From an uncultured Pelagibacteraceae bacterium (GTDB lineage Bacteria > Pseudomonadota > Alphaproteobacteria > Pelagibacterales > Pelagibacteraceae): a stretch of 64,000 nucleotides of DNA. Under the pieces are notes generated by a model, which was not told where the DNA came from, did no database searches, and saw nothing but the letters and a program-made list of their open reading frames with translations. A program made the translations under genes and the position numbers. The DNA lies in contig CACNTN010000004.1 of assembly GCA_902623395.1 (NCBI GenBank), positions 1-64,000 of the forward strand, read 5' to 3'. Of the stretch, positions 13,434-21,745 are shown in pieces (positions within the stretch are counted from its first letter, which is position 1; every line of letters starts with the position of its first letter).

Positions 13434-13819
13434 TGTCTGAAAATTTTAAAGTTGAAATAATAACACCTGATCAGTTAATTCTTAGAACAGAAACTAGTGA
13501 AGTGACTATTCCGTCATATGAAGGTCAAATGGGGATACTGAAAGATCACATTCCTCTAATTACTTTTTTAAGACCAGGTTTGATAAAGATTAAAAATGAA
13601 AAAGAAATAAAATATTATGTTGAGGAGGGAACAGTTGAGTTTTCCAATAATATTCTTCTAATTTTAACCTCAACGGCAAAAGATTATGAAAATTTAAAAA
13701 AAAGTTCTCTAAATGATTTAATAGAAAAAGAGGAAAAAAAGCTAAAAGATATTAATTTAACAGACAAAGAAAAATATATTTTGTCTTACAAAATTGATAC
13801 ATTAAAAGAGGTTAATTAA
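13433..13819 (+). CDS. atpC: F1F0 ATP synthase epsilon subunit
   Basis: Epsilon belongs to the rotor and can inhibit ATP hydrolysis. The 128 residues include the N-terminal beta sandwich (FKVEIITPDQLILRTE, then VTIPSYEGQMGILKDHIPLI) and a short C-terminal helical part. The start overlaps the atpD stop (TAATG), and the end overlaps the convergent rppH by 8 bases. It closes the F1 operon; no terminator hairpin is visible in the overlap. Confidence 0.95.
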
Positions 13820-14282
13820 TAATTACACTTATTTCTTTTACAAGACTAATATATAAATTTTTCTTAAAATCAACGATAACCTCAGGTAATTTTTGATGGT
13901 GAATCCATTTCCATTCTTTAAATTCTGGATTTTTTGTATTTAAATTAATTTCATCCTCCCTGCCTAAAAATCTAACAATAAACCATTTCTGTTTTTGGCC
14001 TTTAAATTTACCCTTCCATATGATGCCTACTAAATTTTCAGGAAGTTCGTATTCATATATCTTATCTATTTCTTTTAAAATCTTTATATTTTTAATACTT
14101 GTTTCCTCCATTAACTCTCTTTTCATAGCAGTTTTAAAATCTTCTCCTTGATCAACACCTCCCTGTGGCATTTGCCATTTATCTCCTGAGTTATCTTTTC
14201 TTTTTCCAACAAAAACCTGATTATTATTATTTAAAATGATTATTCCTACACCAATACGCATAGGTAGTTTTTTTTTATTCAT
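13812..14282 (-). CDS. rppH: RNA pyrophosphohydrolase (Nudix)
   Basis: RppH removes pyrophosphate from the 5' triphosphate end of mRNA and so triggers decay. The 156-residue protein begins near MRIGVGIIILNNNNQVFVGK and carries the Nudix box GGVDQGEDFKTAMKREL followed by MEETSI, with the catalytic glutamates in REL-EE. WQMPQGGVDQGED is typical of RppH rather than other Nudix enzymes. It is the last gene of the minus-strand run from rplU or nadD, three bases after ctpA, and converges on atpC. A dinucleoside polyphosphate hydrolase role is a possible secondary activity. Confidence 0.92.
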   Translation of the reverse strand: MNKKKLPMRIGVGIIILNNNNQVFVGKRKDNSGDKWQMPQGGVDQGEDFKTAMKRELMEETSIKNIKILKEIDKIYEYELPENLVGIIWKGKFKGQKQKWFIVRFLGREDEINLNTKNPEFKEWKWIHHQKLPEVIVDFKKNLYISLVKEISVIIN

Positions 14283-14285
14283 AAT

Positions 14286-15422
14286 CTAGGAATTGAAAAG
14301 TTTAATGGCGTAGTTTAATTGATTATCTTTCTCAGAATTAATTTTAAAATCATCTCCAATTTCTTCAACTAATATATCAGGTGTCACACCTACCTCAGAA
14401 ATAGATTTACCAGATGGTAAATAGTATTTGGAGATAGTTAATCTCATACCTCCTCCATTTCTCAAAGGTATAATTGATTGAACAGATCCTTTGCCATAGG
14501 AATTCTCACCAAGAATGATTGCTCTTTTGTGGTCTTTTAAAGCTCCTGCGAAGATTTCTGATGCAGATGCTGACCCATTATTAATTAAAACAACTACTGG
14601 CTTACCTTGAATCTCATCACCTTTTTTTGCAAAAAATTTTCTAGTTTCAGAAGCTTTACGACCTTTGGTAGATACAATTTCTCCATCATTTAAAAAAAAA
14701 TCGGTTATATTAATCGCTTGAGTGAGTAAACCCCCAGGATTATTTCTTAAATCAACTACATACCCTTTAATTTTGGAATTCTTTTCAAATTTTTTAATTG
14801 ATTTTAAAAATTGGTTATCACTATTTTCATTAAATGATTTTAATCTTATGTAACCAATATTTTTCTTTTTACTAATAGTATCAGAACTAACTGATTGGAT
14901 TTCTATTATTTTTCTTGTAACATTAAATTCTAGCAGCTTTTTTTTGTCTCTCCTTTTTATCGTGAGATTTATTGAAGAACCAACAGGTCCTCGCATTAAT
15001 TTTACTGCTTCCATCAAAGATTTACCCTGCACTTGATCATCTCCAATCTTAACAATATAATCTCCAGCTTTTATGCCAGCCTTTTCGGCAGGCGTACCAT
15101 CTATCGGAGAAATTACTTTAACAACTCCAGACTCCATACCAATTTCTATTCCTAAACCGCCAAATTCTCCTTTAGTATCTGTTTGCATTTCATTGAATAA
15201 TTCTGGACTCATGTAAGCAGAATAAGGATCTAAGGATTGTAAAACTCCATTAATTGCTGAGTCCATCATTTCAGCCTGATTAACATCATCAACATAATCT
15301 TTTTTTATATTTTCTATAACTTCTCCAAAAAGATCAATTTTTTCATATAGATTATTTTTCGAAAAAACTGATGAATACAAAAAGTTAGAAACTAACACTA
15401 AGAAAATTAAAAATTTTTTCAT
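14286..15422 (-). CDS. ctpA: Carboxyl-terminal processing protease (S41 family)
   Basis: This is a periplasmic serine protease that trims C-termini of envelope proteins. I placed the start at the ATG at 15422 (MKKFLIFLVLVSNFLYSS), which gives a clear signal peptide and a 4-base ATGA overlap with rsfS; the longer frame from 15458 would put charged residues in front of the signal. The 378 residues contain a PDZ domain at about 85-165 (GIEIGMESGVVKVISPIDG, AEKAGIKAGDYIVKI) and an S41 catalytic domain with NGSASASEIFAGALKDH (nucleophile Ser) and ENSYGKGSVQ (general-base Lys). Family and start are both well supported. Confidence 0.93.
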   Translation of the reverse strand: MKKFLIFLVLVSNFLYSSVFSKNNLYEKIDLFGEVIENIKKDYVDDVNQAEMMDSAINGVLQSLDPYSAYMSPELFNEMQTDTKGEFGGLGIEIGMESGVVKVISPIDGTPAEKAGIKAGDYIVKIGDDQVQGKSLMEAVKLMRGPVGSSINLTIKRRDKKKLLEFNVTRKIIEIQSVSSDTISKKKNIGYIRLKSFNENSDNQFLKSIKKFEKNSKIKGYVVDLRNNPGGLLTQAINITDFFLNDGEIVSTKGRKASETRKFFAKKGDEIQGKPVVVLINNGSASASEIFAGALKDHKRAIILGENSYGKGSVQSIIPLRNGGGMRLTISKYYLPSGKSISEVGVTPDILVEEIGDDFKINSEKDNQLNYAIKLFNS

Positions 15423-15766
15423 ATCATAGCTTTTTCTTTTGGAATTTCCTCTGACCACATTTTTTCTAAATCGTAAAACTCTCTTTTTTCAGGATGAAAT
15501 AAATGAATTATTACATCATGTGCATCTACAAGTTTCCAATCACTGCTATCTTTACCCTCAATTCTACAGTTATCGATGCCAATTTTTTTTAATTCCATCA
15601 CAAGTATTTCTGAGAGAGATTGAAGATGTCTCGAGGAAGTTCCAGAGGCAATTATCATATAGTCAGCTATATATGATTTATTTTTTAAATTTATAGAGGT
15701 AATACTTTGAGCTTTGTTATTATCAAGGATTTTTTCAATATTATTTTTTATCTCCACAATTTGCAT
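15419..15766 (-). CDS. rsfS: Ribosomal silencing factor RsfS
   Basis: RsfS binds ribosomal protein L14 and blocks subunit joining when nutrients are scarce. The 115 residues match the RsfS/DUF143 fold: KAQSITSINLKNKSYIADYM, ASGTSSRHLQSLSEILVMEL and the C-terminal SDWKLVDAHDVIIHLFHPEK then REFYDLEKMW. It lies between nadD and ctpA, its usual position. Its first base is shared with the last base of nadD, and its stop overlaps the ctpA start. Confidence 0.95.
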   Translation of the reverse strand: MQIVEIKNNIEKILDNNKAQSITSINLKNKSYIADYMIIASGTSSRHLQSLSEILVMELKKIGIDNCRIEGKDSSDWKLVDAHDVIIHLFHPEKREFYDLEKMWSEEIPKEKAMI

Positions 15767-16305
15767 TAAAAATTAATTTGTGATGTTTTTCTTAATTTTG
15801 TTGAAGAGATTAATATAGGTTTGTTATCTATAAAAATAATTTTATTTTTCAAATATTTTGCCACTTTTGATTTCCTACCCTTTCTATCATATCCTTTCCT
15901 AGAAAAAACTATTAATTTTGTTAATTTGACTATCTTTTTCCAACTTTTCCACTTATGAAACTCGATCAAGTTGTCTGATCCAATAATCAGATAGATATTT
16001 TGAAGTTTTTTTTTATTTATAAGGTAATTTATTAAATTTATAGTTCTAGATGAGCCTGTTATTTTATCTAGGTAAACTACTTTAATTTTTTTTATCCCAT
16101 GTGTAATTTTTTTTGCTTTAGCCATTCTCTGAGAGAGTGGAAAAAAAGTTTTACCTTTAAATGGATTTTGCTTTGTAATAATCCATAAAACTTTATTCAA
16201 CTTAAGCTTTTTTATTGCTATTTTAGATATTACTAGGTGACCTTTATGTGCAGGGTCAAAGCTACCCCCTAGTATTCCAAAAGATTTATTCAAAAATCTA
16301 ACCAT
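15766..16305 (-). CDS. nadD: Nicotinate-nucleotide adenylyltransferase
   Basis: NadD makes deamido-NAD from nicotinate mononucleotide and ATP. The 179 residues show the nucleotidyltransferase motif GILGGSFDPAHKGHL, whose HKGH is the HxGH active-site motif. IIGSDNLIEFHKWKSWKKI and the C-terminal ISSTKLR (ISSTxxR) are also present. It sits between proA (4-base gap) and rsfS (1-base overlap), an arrangement seen in many Alphaproteobacteria. At 179 residues it is slightly short of the usual 190-210. Confidence 0.94.
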   Translation of the reverse strand: MVRFLNKSFGILGGSFDPAHKGHLVISKIAIKKLKLNKVLWIITKQNPFKGKTFFPLSQRMAKAKKITHGIKKIKVVYLDKITGSSRTINLINYLINKKKLQNIYLIIGSDNLIEFHKWKSWKKIVKLTKLIVFSRKGYDRKGRKSKVAKYLKNKIIFIDNKPILISSTKLRKTSQINF

Positions 16306-16309
16306 TTTA

Positions 16310-17551
16310 TTATGGCCTAATAATTCCCTTACCAGAAACTAAATATTTATATGATGTTAATTGATTAATTCCAACTGGCCCCCGCGGCGGGAGTTTATTA
16401 GTAGAAATTCCTATTTCACCCCCAAATCCAAATTCACCACCATCAGCAAATTGAGTTGAAACATTATGCATAGCTATTGAACTGTTTACTCCATTAAAAA
16501 AAATTTCAGCATTTTTTTTGCTATTAGTAATAATACTATCAGTGTGCATTGTGCCATATTTTAATATATGTTCTACAGCAGCTTCTACATTTTTCACTGT
16601 TTTAATTGAAATAATTGCATCAAGATATTCTGTCTTCCAATCTTTCTCAGTGGTTTTTTTCAATTTGCCTCTAAAAATTTTGTTTATTTTTTTATCAGCT
16701 CTAACTTCGCAACCTGAATTTAAAAGAGCATTAATTATTTCTTTAGCATGTGAGTTCAAAGCCTTCTCTTCAATTAGAACACTTTCGACTGCGCCACAAA
16801 TACTAGTTCTTCTCATTTTTGCATTAATGATTAAATCTTTCGCCATTTTAATATTTGCAGTTTTATCAACATAAATGTGGCATAATCCTTCAAGGTGACC
16901 AATAACATGTACATTAGAAAATTTTTGTACTTTTTCTACTAGTCCTTTGCCTCCTCTTGGCACTATAACATCAATATATGCACTCATTTTTGACAATAAT
17001 TGATCTACTATTTTTCTATTTTTATTTTCAATAAACTGAACACAGTTTTGATTAACATTATTTTTTCTTAAATTATCTCTGAATAAATTAGCTAATAATC
17101 TATTTGAATAAAAAGCTTCAGATCCGCCTCTCAAAATAGAGCAGTTTCCTGATTTTAAACATAATGCCGCAACATCAGCAGTTACATTAGGCCTGCTTTC
17201 ATATATTACACCAATGACACCAATTGGAGTTGTTACTTTTTTTATATTTAGATTATTAGGTCTACGCCATGTTTCTAAAACTCTTCCAATTGGATCTTTA
17301 AACTTTGCTATTTCATTTATTGAATTTCTAATACCTTCTATTCTCTTTTTATTCAAAATTAATCTATCAACTAAATGTTTTCTTTTAACATTTTTTACAT
17401 CTTTTAAATTTTCTTTGATTATTTTATTTGTATTTTTTTTAAGTGATTGATTGTAATTATCTAAAACTTTTTTAATTTTTTTATGCCTCACGTCCTTAAG
17501 ATCTTCAAAGGCTTTTTTGGCATTTTTTCCTATTTGCTCTAAATAATTCAT
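16310..17551 (-). CDS. proA: Glutamate-5-semialdehyde dehydrogenase (gamma-glutamyl phosphate reductase)
   Basis: ProA reduces gamma-glutamyl phosphate with NADPH in proline synthesis. The 413-residue protein starts MNYLEQIGKNAKKAFEDLKD and includes TPIGVIGVIYESRPNVTADV, the cofactor-binding region KSGNCSILRGGSEA, and the catalytic cysteine in MRRTSICGAVES. The C-terminal HNVSTQFADGGEFGFGGEIG then ISTNKLPPRGP is highly characteristic. It starts exactly at the end of proB, so the two enzymes are co-expressed and can channel the unstable acyl phosphate. Confidence 0.97.
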   Translation of the reverse strand: MNYLEQIGKNAKKAFEDLKDVRHKKIKKVLDNYNQSLKKNTNKIIKENLKDVKNVKRKHLVDRLILNKKRIEGIRNSINEIAKFKDPIGRVLETWRRPNNLNIKKVTTPIGVIGVIYESRPNVTADVAALCLKSGNCSILRGGSEAFYSNRLLANLFRDNLRKNNVNQNCVQFIENKNRKIVDQLLSKMSAYIDVIVPRGGKGLVEKVQKFSNVHVIGHLEGLCHIYVDKTANIKMAKDLIINAKMRRTSICGAVESVLIEEKALNSHAKEIINALLNSGCEVRADKKINKIFRGKLKKTTEKDWKTEYLDAIISIKTVKNVEAAVEHILKYGTMHTDSIITNSKKNAEIFFNGVNSSIAMHNVSTQFADGGEFGFGGEIGISTNKLPPRGPVGINQLTSYKYLVSGKGIIRP

Positions 17552-18643
17552 TTATAATAATACCATATCATCTTTATGAATAACCTCAGTTTTGCTCAGG
17601 TAACCAAGAATTGTTTCGATCTCTTTACTTTGTTTGCCTTTAATTTTATCTATTTCAGTTGAGCTAAAAGATGATAATCCTCGAGCTAACTGATTATTAT
17701 TCTGATCTAAAATTATTACATTTTCTCCTTTTTTGAAATTTCCGTTAATTTTAGTTATCCCAGCCGCGAGTAGGCTTTTACCATTTGATAAAGCTTTAGC
17801 TGCTCCACTATCAATATAAATAGTTCCATTGTAATTAAGAGAACCAATAATCCATTTTTTTCTAGCATCTAATGAAGAAATTTTTGGTAAGAAATGTGTA
17901 TACTTTTTATTTTTAATCATATTTGAAATCGGATTATTTACTTTACCATTTGCAATAAACATATGACTGCCTGAATTCATGCAAATCTTAGCAGCATCCA
18001 ATTTTGTAGTAATTCCCCCTGAGCCAAATTTATTTTTCTTATTATCTACCATAGAAATAATTTTCTCATTAATTGAAGTTACTTCTTTTACAATTTTTTT
18101 GTCTTTCGACTTATCGTATAGCCCATCAACATCAGAGAACAAAATCAATATATCAGCCCCAATTATTTGAGCTACCCTTGCAGCTAGTCTGTCATTATCT
18201 CCATATTTTATTTCACTAGTTGCCGTTGAATCATTTTCATTGACCACAGGAATAGCTTTTAGTTTAAATAAATTGTCAAATGTTCTTCGTACATTAATAG
18301 CTCTTCTTCTTTGTTCGGTGTCATCTGGACTAATTAAAATTTGACCAGTCTTAATTTTATATTTATCAAATATTTTTTGAAATTCTCCTGCCAGATGAAT
18401 TTGTCCGATTGCTGCAATAGCCTGGCTCATCTCTAATTTAATTTTTCCTTTTTTAATCTTTAGATGTTTTTGGCCAAGAGCAATTGCACCTGAAGAAACA
18501 ATTACAAAGTTTTTCCCTTTTCCATATTTTTTAATATCTTTAATAAGGGAAGTTACCCATTTTTCTTTAAAAATACCTTTGCCGTCAACTACTGTCGCAG
18601 ATCCAAGTTTTAATACTATTTTATTTGCATTTTTAATTAGCAT
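17552..18643 (-). CDS. proB: Glutamate 5-kinase
   Basis: ProB phosphorylates glutamate in the first step of proline synthesis and is normally feedback-inhibited by proline. The amino acid kinase domain covers about residues 1-255 (KIVLKLGSATVVDGKG, IVSSGAIALGQ, VNENDSTATSEIKYGDNDRL, ILFSDVDGLYD and FGSGGITTKLDAA). A C-terminal PUA domain follows at about 275-360 (IYIDSGAAKAL...LLAAGI...FKKGENVIILD). The start overlaps obgE by 11 bases, and proA follows without a gap. Confidence 0.97.
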   Translation of the reverse strand: MLIKNANKIVLKLGSATVVDGKGIFKEKWVTSLIKDIKKYGKGKNFVIVSSGAIALGQKHLKIKKGKIKLEMSQAIAAIGQIHLAGEFQKIFDKYKIKTGQILISPDDTEQRRRAINVRRTFDNLFKLKAIPVVNENDSTATSEIKYGDNDRLAARVAQIIGADILILFSDVDGLYDKSKDKKIVKEVTSINEKIISMVDNKKNKFGSGGITTKLDAAKICMNSGSHMFIANGKVNNPISNMIKNKKYTHFLPKISSLDARKKWIIGSLNYNGTIYIDSGAAKALSNGKSLLAAGITKINGNFKKGENVIILDQNNNQLARGLSSFSSTEIDKIKGKQSKEIETILGYLSKTEVIHKDDMVLL

Positions 18644-19616
18644 ATTTTATCAATAATTTTTTTATTTTTTGAATATCTTTGTTAGAATAAACAGATATAA
18701 TTTCATAATTATTTTTAATTTTTTTTTTAAATTCTTTTAATTTTTCATTTATCTCATCATTATCTAATAAGTCCGACTTATTGAAAAAAATGATCTCTTT
18801 TTTTTTTATTAAACTTTTATCATAATTAGATAATTCTGATTTAATTTTCTTATAAGAATTTAATAAATCATTTTCTGATAAATCAATTAAGTGAAGTAAA
18901 ATTTTACACCTTTCTATATGTCTCAGGAATTTATCTCCAAGACCAATACCTTTATGTGCGCCTTCCACTAAACCAGGAATATCAGCTAAAGTAATCTCCT
19001 TACCTCCGTAGTAGGACACTCCTAAATTTGGATTAATTGTTGTAAAAGGATAGTTTGCTATTTTTGGCTTTGCTCTTGTTAACGCTGCAAGTAAACTGGA
19101 TTTACCAGCATTTGGCTTACCAATAATTCCAATATCAGCAATTACTTTTAATTGAAGCCATATCCAAAATTCTTCACCTAATTTTCCATTAGTTTTTTTT
19201 CTAGGCGCTCTATTTGTCGAACTTTTAAATCTTACGTTGCCAAGCCCACCTTTGCCTCCTGATGCCACAAGATATTTTTCTTTATTTTTTGTAAAATCAT
19301 AAATTAAGGTATTATTATCCTCCTCATATACTTGGGTTCCTAATGGAACTTTTAAAATCAAATCTTCCCCATTAGCTCCAGTTTTATTTCTTTTACTCCC
19401 AGGTTTCCCATGTTGTGCTTTGAAATGTTGAGCATACCTGAAGTCAATTAACGTATTAAGGTTTCTATCTGATTGGACAATTATAGACCCACCATCACCG
19501 CCGTCACCTCCATCTGGCCCGCCGTACTCCACAAACTTTTCTCTTCGAAAGCTTGCAGATCCTGATCCACCATTTCCAGCTTTAATATAAATCTTTGCTT
19601 GATCTAAAAATTTCAT
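18633..19616 (-). CDS. obgE: Obg-family ribosome-associated GTPase
   Basis: ObgE is a GTPase that acts in 50S ribosome maturation and stress responses. The 327 residues comprise the glycine-rich Obg fold at about 1-158 (MKFLDQAKIYIKAGNGGSGS, then GGPDGGDGGDGG) and a G domain with P-loop GKPNAGKSS, ADIPGLVEGAHKG as switch II and NKSDLLD. The variable OCT domain found at the C-terminus of some Obg proteins is missing; the protein ends soon after the G domain. It follows rpmA, as in most bacteria, but with a perfect 10-bp hairpin in the 40-base gap. Confidence 0.95.
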   Translation of the reverse strand: MKFLDQAKIYIKAGNGGSGSASFRREKFVEYGGPDGGDGGDGGSIIVQSDRNLNTLIDFRYAQHFKAQHGKPGSKRNKTGANGEDLILKVPLGTQVYEEDNNTLIYDFTKNKEKYLVASGGKGGLGNVRFKSSTNRAPRKKTNGKLGEEFWIWLQLKVIADIGIIGKPNAGKSSLLAALTRAKPKIANYPFTTINPNLGVSYYGGKEITLADIPGLVEGAHKGIGLGDKFLRHIERCKILLHLIDLSENDLLNSYKKIKSELSNYDKSLIKKKEIIFFNKSDLLDNDEINEKLKEFKKKIKNNYEIISVYSNKDIQKIKKLLIKYAN

Positions 19617-19627
19617 TCTTATTTTAG

Positions 19628-19651
19628 TATAAATAACTTTGGTTATTTATA
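19628..19651. other. Perfect 10-bp inverted repeat between rpmA and obgE
   Basis: TATAAATAAC and its exact complement GTTATTTATA are separated by the loop TTTG. The repeat lies in the short gap between the rpmA stop and the obgE start. Neither strand has a T-run after it, so it is not a standard intrinsic terminator. It could be an mRNA-processing or stability hairpin that separates ribosomal protein message from obgE; that is an inference. Confidence 0.5.
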
Positions 19652-19656
19652 TATAT

Positions 19657-19911
19657 TTAATTGGGGATTACAGAAACAAAAGTTCTGTTTAATTTTGATT
19701 TTTTGAATTTTACTTTTCCTTTGATCAAAGAATAAATAGAGTGGTCTTTACCCATACCAACATTGTCACCAGGGTGAATTTTTGTCCCTCTTTGTCTAAC
19801 TATAATGTTTCCAGGTATTACAACTTGGTCACCATATTTTTTTACTCCAAGACGTCTACCTTTACTATCTCGGCCGTTCTTCGATGATCCACCTGCTTTT
19901 TTAGTTGCCAT
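19657..19911 (-). CDS. rpmA: 50S ribosomal protein L27
   Basis: L27 reaches the peptidyl-transferase centre. The 84 residues begin [20 protein letters not shown], the conserved N-terminal arm, and continue [11 protein letters not shown] and [20 protein letters not shown]. It lies 8 bases after rplU in the standard rplU-rpmA-obgE order. Length and sequence are regular. Confidence 0.98.
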   Translation of the reverse strand: MATKKAGGSSKNGRDSKGRRLGVKKYGDQVVIPGNIIVRQRGTKIHPGDNVGMGKDHSIYSLIKGKVKFKKSKLNRTFVSVIPN

Positions 19912-19919
19912 TTAATTTC

Positions 19920-20327
19920 CTATTTTTTTGCTACCTTTTTTATAACTTTTTTCTCTTGTTTGATAGGCTTCTTTTTTTCGACGATTTTAGCCTCACTTAT
20001 AACTTTCCCACCTTTAGCTACAATTTTTGTGATTTGTATCTTTGAATGACGTTGTCTATGCCCATTCTTCTTTCTTGAGTGTTTTCTTCTTCTCTTGTGA
20101 AAAATTAATATAGTTCTATCTTTAACATTATCTAAAAGTTTTGCTTCAACTGTTGCCCCGTCAATTTTAGGACTTCCAATTTCAGTATTTTTGTCATCAT
20201 TCAAAAGTAAAACGTTATTAAATTTAATGGTTTCTCCAACTTTAGCGTTAAGTTTTTCAATTTCTAAAATTTTACTTGCAGATACTTTGTACTGCTTTCC
20301 ACCTGTTTCAATTATAGCAAATGACAT
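19920..20327 (-). CDS. rplU: 50S ribosomal protein L21
   Basis: The start at the ATG at 20327 gives MSFAIIETGGKQYKVSASKI, the normal L21 beginning, with an AAAGAG ribosome-binding sequence just upstream; the in-frame upstream start at 20351 lies within the promoter's transcript leader and is unlikely. The protein has 135 residues. The core includes VLLLNDDKNTEIGSPKIDGA, ILIFHKRRRKHSRKKNGHRQ and RHSKIQITKI. A lysine-rich tail of about 30 residues after the core is longer than in enterobacterial L21 (103 residues); such tails are common in Alphaproteobacteria. Confidence 0.96.
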   Translation of the reverse strand: MSFAIIETGGKQYKVSASKILEIEKLNAKVGETIKFNNVLLLNDDKNTEIGSPKIDGATVEAKLLDNVKDRTILIFHKRRRKHSRKKNGHRQRHSKIQITKIVAKGGKVISEAKIVEKKKPIKQEKKVIKKVAKK

Positions 20328-20353
20328 AAATTCTCTTTTTTTAATTTCCACGC

Positions 20354-20381
20354 AATATAGCTCTCAGTGCTAGCAAGTCAA
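20354..20381 (-). promoter_or_regulatory. Promoter of rplU-rpmA (and probably downstream genes)
   Basis: On the minus strand TTGACT (20376-20381) and TATATT (20354-20359) are separated by 16 bases. Each differs from consensus at one position. Transcription would start near 20347, about 20 bases before the L21 ATG. This is one of the best sigma-70-type promoters in the window, as expected for a ribosomal protein operon. Confidence 0.7.
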
Positions 20382-20392
20382 GATTATTGAGG

Positions 20393-21151
20393 TTAAAAAG
20401 AGTCCTTTAAATCTCGTAATTTTGAAAAAACTTCAACATCAGATGAATCTTTTAAGCCTAAGCGATGTTTTATTTCAGGATCATTACACCTTAGGAAAAT
20501 ATTTGTTTTAATTTCGTCAGCTACAGTAGATGGTACAGTTGGTTGGTTAGTGCTTAGTTTTTTGTCAATATCAATTTTTTTATTTTTCAAATGGGTATTA
20601 TTTGAATCGTATTCTAAACAGAAATTTAAATTTGATTTTGTATACTCATGTCCGCAATAGACTTTTGTATCAGGAGGAAGATTTTTTATTTTATTTAAAG
20701 AATTAAACATTTCTTCATGTGTGCCCTCAAATACTCTGCCACACCCTAGAGAAAATAACGTATCTCCAGTAAAAGCAATTTTTTCCTTTTCAAAGAAAAA
20801 AGCAATATGACCTTTAGTGTGACCTGGAATAAAAATTACTTTAAACTCTAAATTTCCAATTTTGTACTTTTGATTTTCTTCAAGTAATATATCTATTCCC
20901 GGAATACGATTTTTGTCCGAATTAAAACCTAAAATTTTAGAGTTATATTTTTTTTTAAGGTCTAGGTTAGCACCTATATGATCAGCATGATGATGAGTAT
21001 TTAAAATAAAATCCAACTTTTTATATTTGTTAATTATTCTATCACAAGCGTTGAATTCAGAGGGATCTACTATCGAAGTTGTACCTGTTTCTGTCTCATT
21101 AATTAAATAACTGTAATTGTCACTTAAGCATGGAATAATTTCTATAATCAT
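20393..21151 (-). CDS. gloB: Hydroxyacylglutathione hydrolase (glyoxalase II)
   Basis: This metallo-beta-lactamase-fold enzyme hydrolyses S-lactoylglutathione to lactate and glutathione. The metal-binding motif THHHADHIGANLDLKKKY lies at about residue 52. Further ligands are in IPGHTKGHIAF and FTGDTLFSLGCGRVFEGT, and VYCGHEYTKSNLNF is typical of GloB. The 252-residue length is regular. It starts one base after metW ends and is probably co-transcribed from the metX promoter. This puts it downstream of the SAM-sensing leader, although the promoter of rplU lies just beyond its end. Confidence 0.94.
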   Translation of the reverse strand: MIIEIIPCLSDNYSYLINETETGTTSIVDPSEFNACDRIINKYKKLDFILNTHHHADHIGANLDLKKKYNSKILGFNSDKNRIPGIDILLEENQKYKIGNLEFKVIFIPGHTKGHIAFFFEKEKIAFTGDTLFSLGCGRVFEGTHEEMFNSLNKIKNLPPDTKVYCGHEYTKSNLNFCLEYDSNNTHLKNKKIDIDKKLSTNQPTVPSTVADEIKTNIFLRCNDPEIKHRLGLKDSSDVEVFSKLRDLKDSF

Positions 21152-21745
21152 TTATCCTATTAAAAAAATCCCTAATTTCGAAAAGAGATTTTTTATCTCT
21201 AAATTGCTCTTTTTTATTAATGAAGTTTTATCTTCACTAACCCCAACAACTTTTTTGATGTTTATATTTTTTTCATCACAAAACTTAAATAGATCTTTAA
21301 TAGTACACATATGTAGGTTAGGAGTATTATACCAAGTATTCGGTAAAGTTTTGGTAACTGGCATTTCACCGAAAAATAAAAGTTTAATTCTAACTTTCCA
21401 GAAGCCAAAATTTGGAATTGAAACAATTACAGACTTCCCTATTTTCAAAAGATTTTTTAAAACTTCTTCTGGTTCATAAAAAGCTTGTAATGTCTGGCTA
21501 AGTACAACATAGTCAAAAGATTGATCAGGAAATTGATGAAGTTCTGTTTCAGCGTTCCCTTGTATGACTGGTAAACCTTTGCGTATGCACTGTTGTACAT
21601 TATCTTGGTTAAGCTCCAATCCACGAACTTCTATATTTTTTTCCTTTTTTAGAAAATTCATCAAAGATCCATCTCCACAACCAACATCTAAAACTCTTGT
21701 GTTGTTAGGTAACAAATCAGCAATTACTTTAAATTCTTTTTTCAT
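21152..21745 (-). CDS. metW: Methionine biosynthesis protein MetW
   Basis: MetW is a SAM-dependent-methyltransferase-fold protein that partners with MetX in homoserine acylation in many proteobacteria. The 197 residues show the SAM-binding segment VLDVGCGDGSLMNFL, then RGLELNQDNVQQCIRKGLPV and IQGNAETELHQFPDQSFDYV followed by VLSQTLQA. IVSIPNFGFWKVRIKLLFFG and LPNTWYNTPNLHMCTIKDL are diagnostic of MetW. Its start overlaps the end of metX by 17 bases. Confidence 0.95.
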   Translation of the reverse strand: MKKEFKVIADLLPNNTRVLDVGCGDGSLMNFLKKEKNIEVRGLELNQDNVQQCIRKGLPVIQGNAETELHQFPDQSFDYVVLSQTLQAFYEPEEVLKNLLKIGKSVIVSIPNFGFWKVRIKLLFFGEMPVTKTLPNTWYNTPNLHMCTIKDLFKFCDEKNINIKKVVGVSEDKTSLIKKSNLEIKNLFSKLGIFLIG

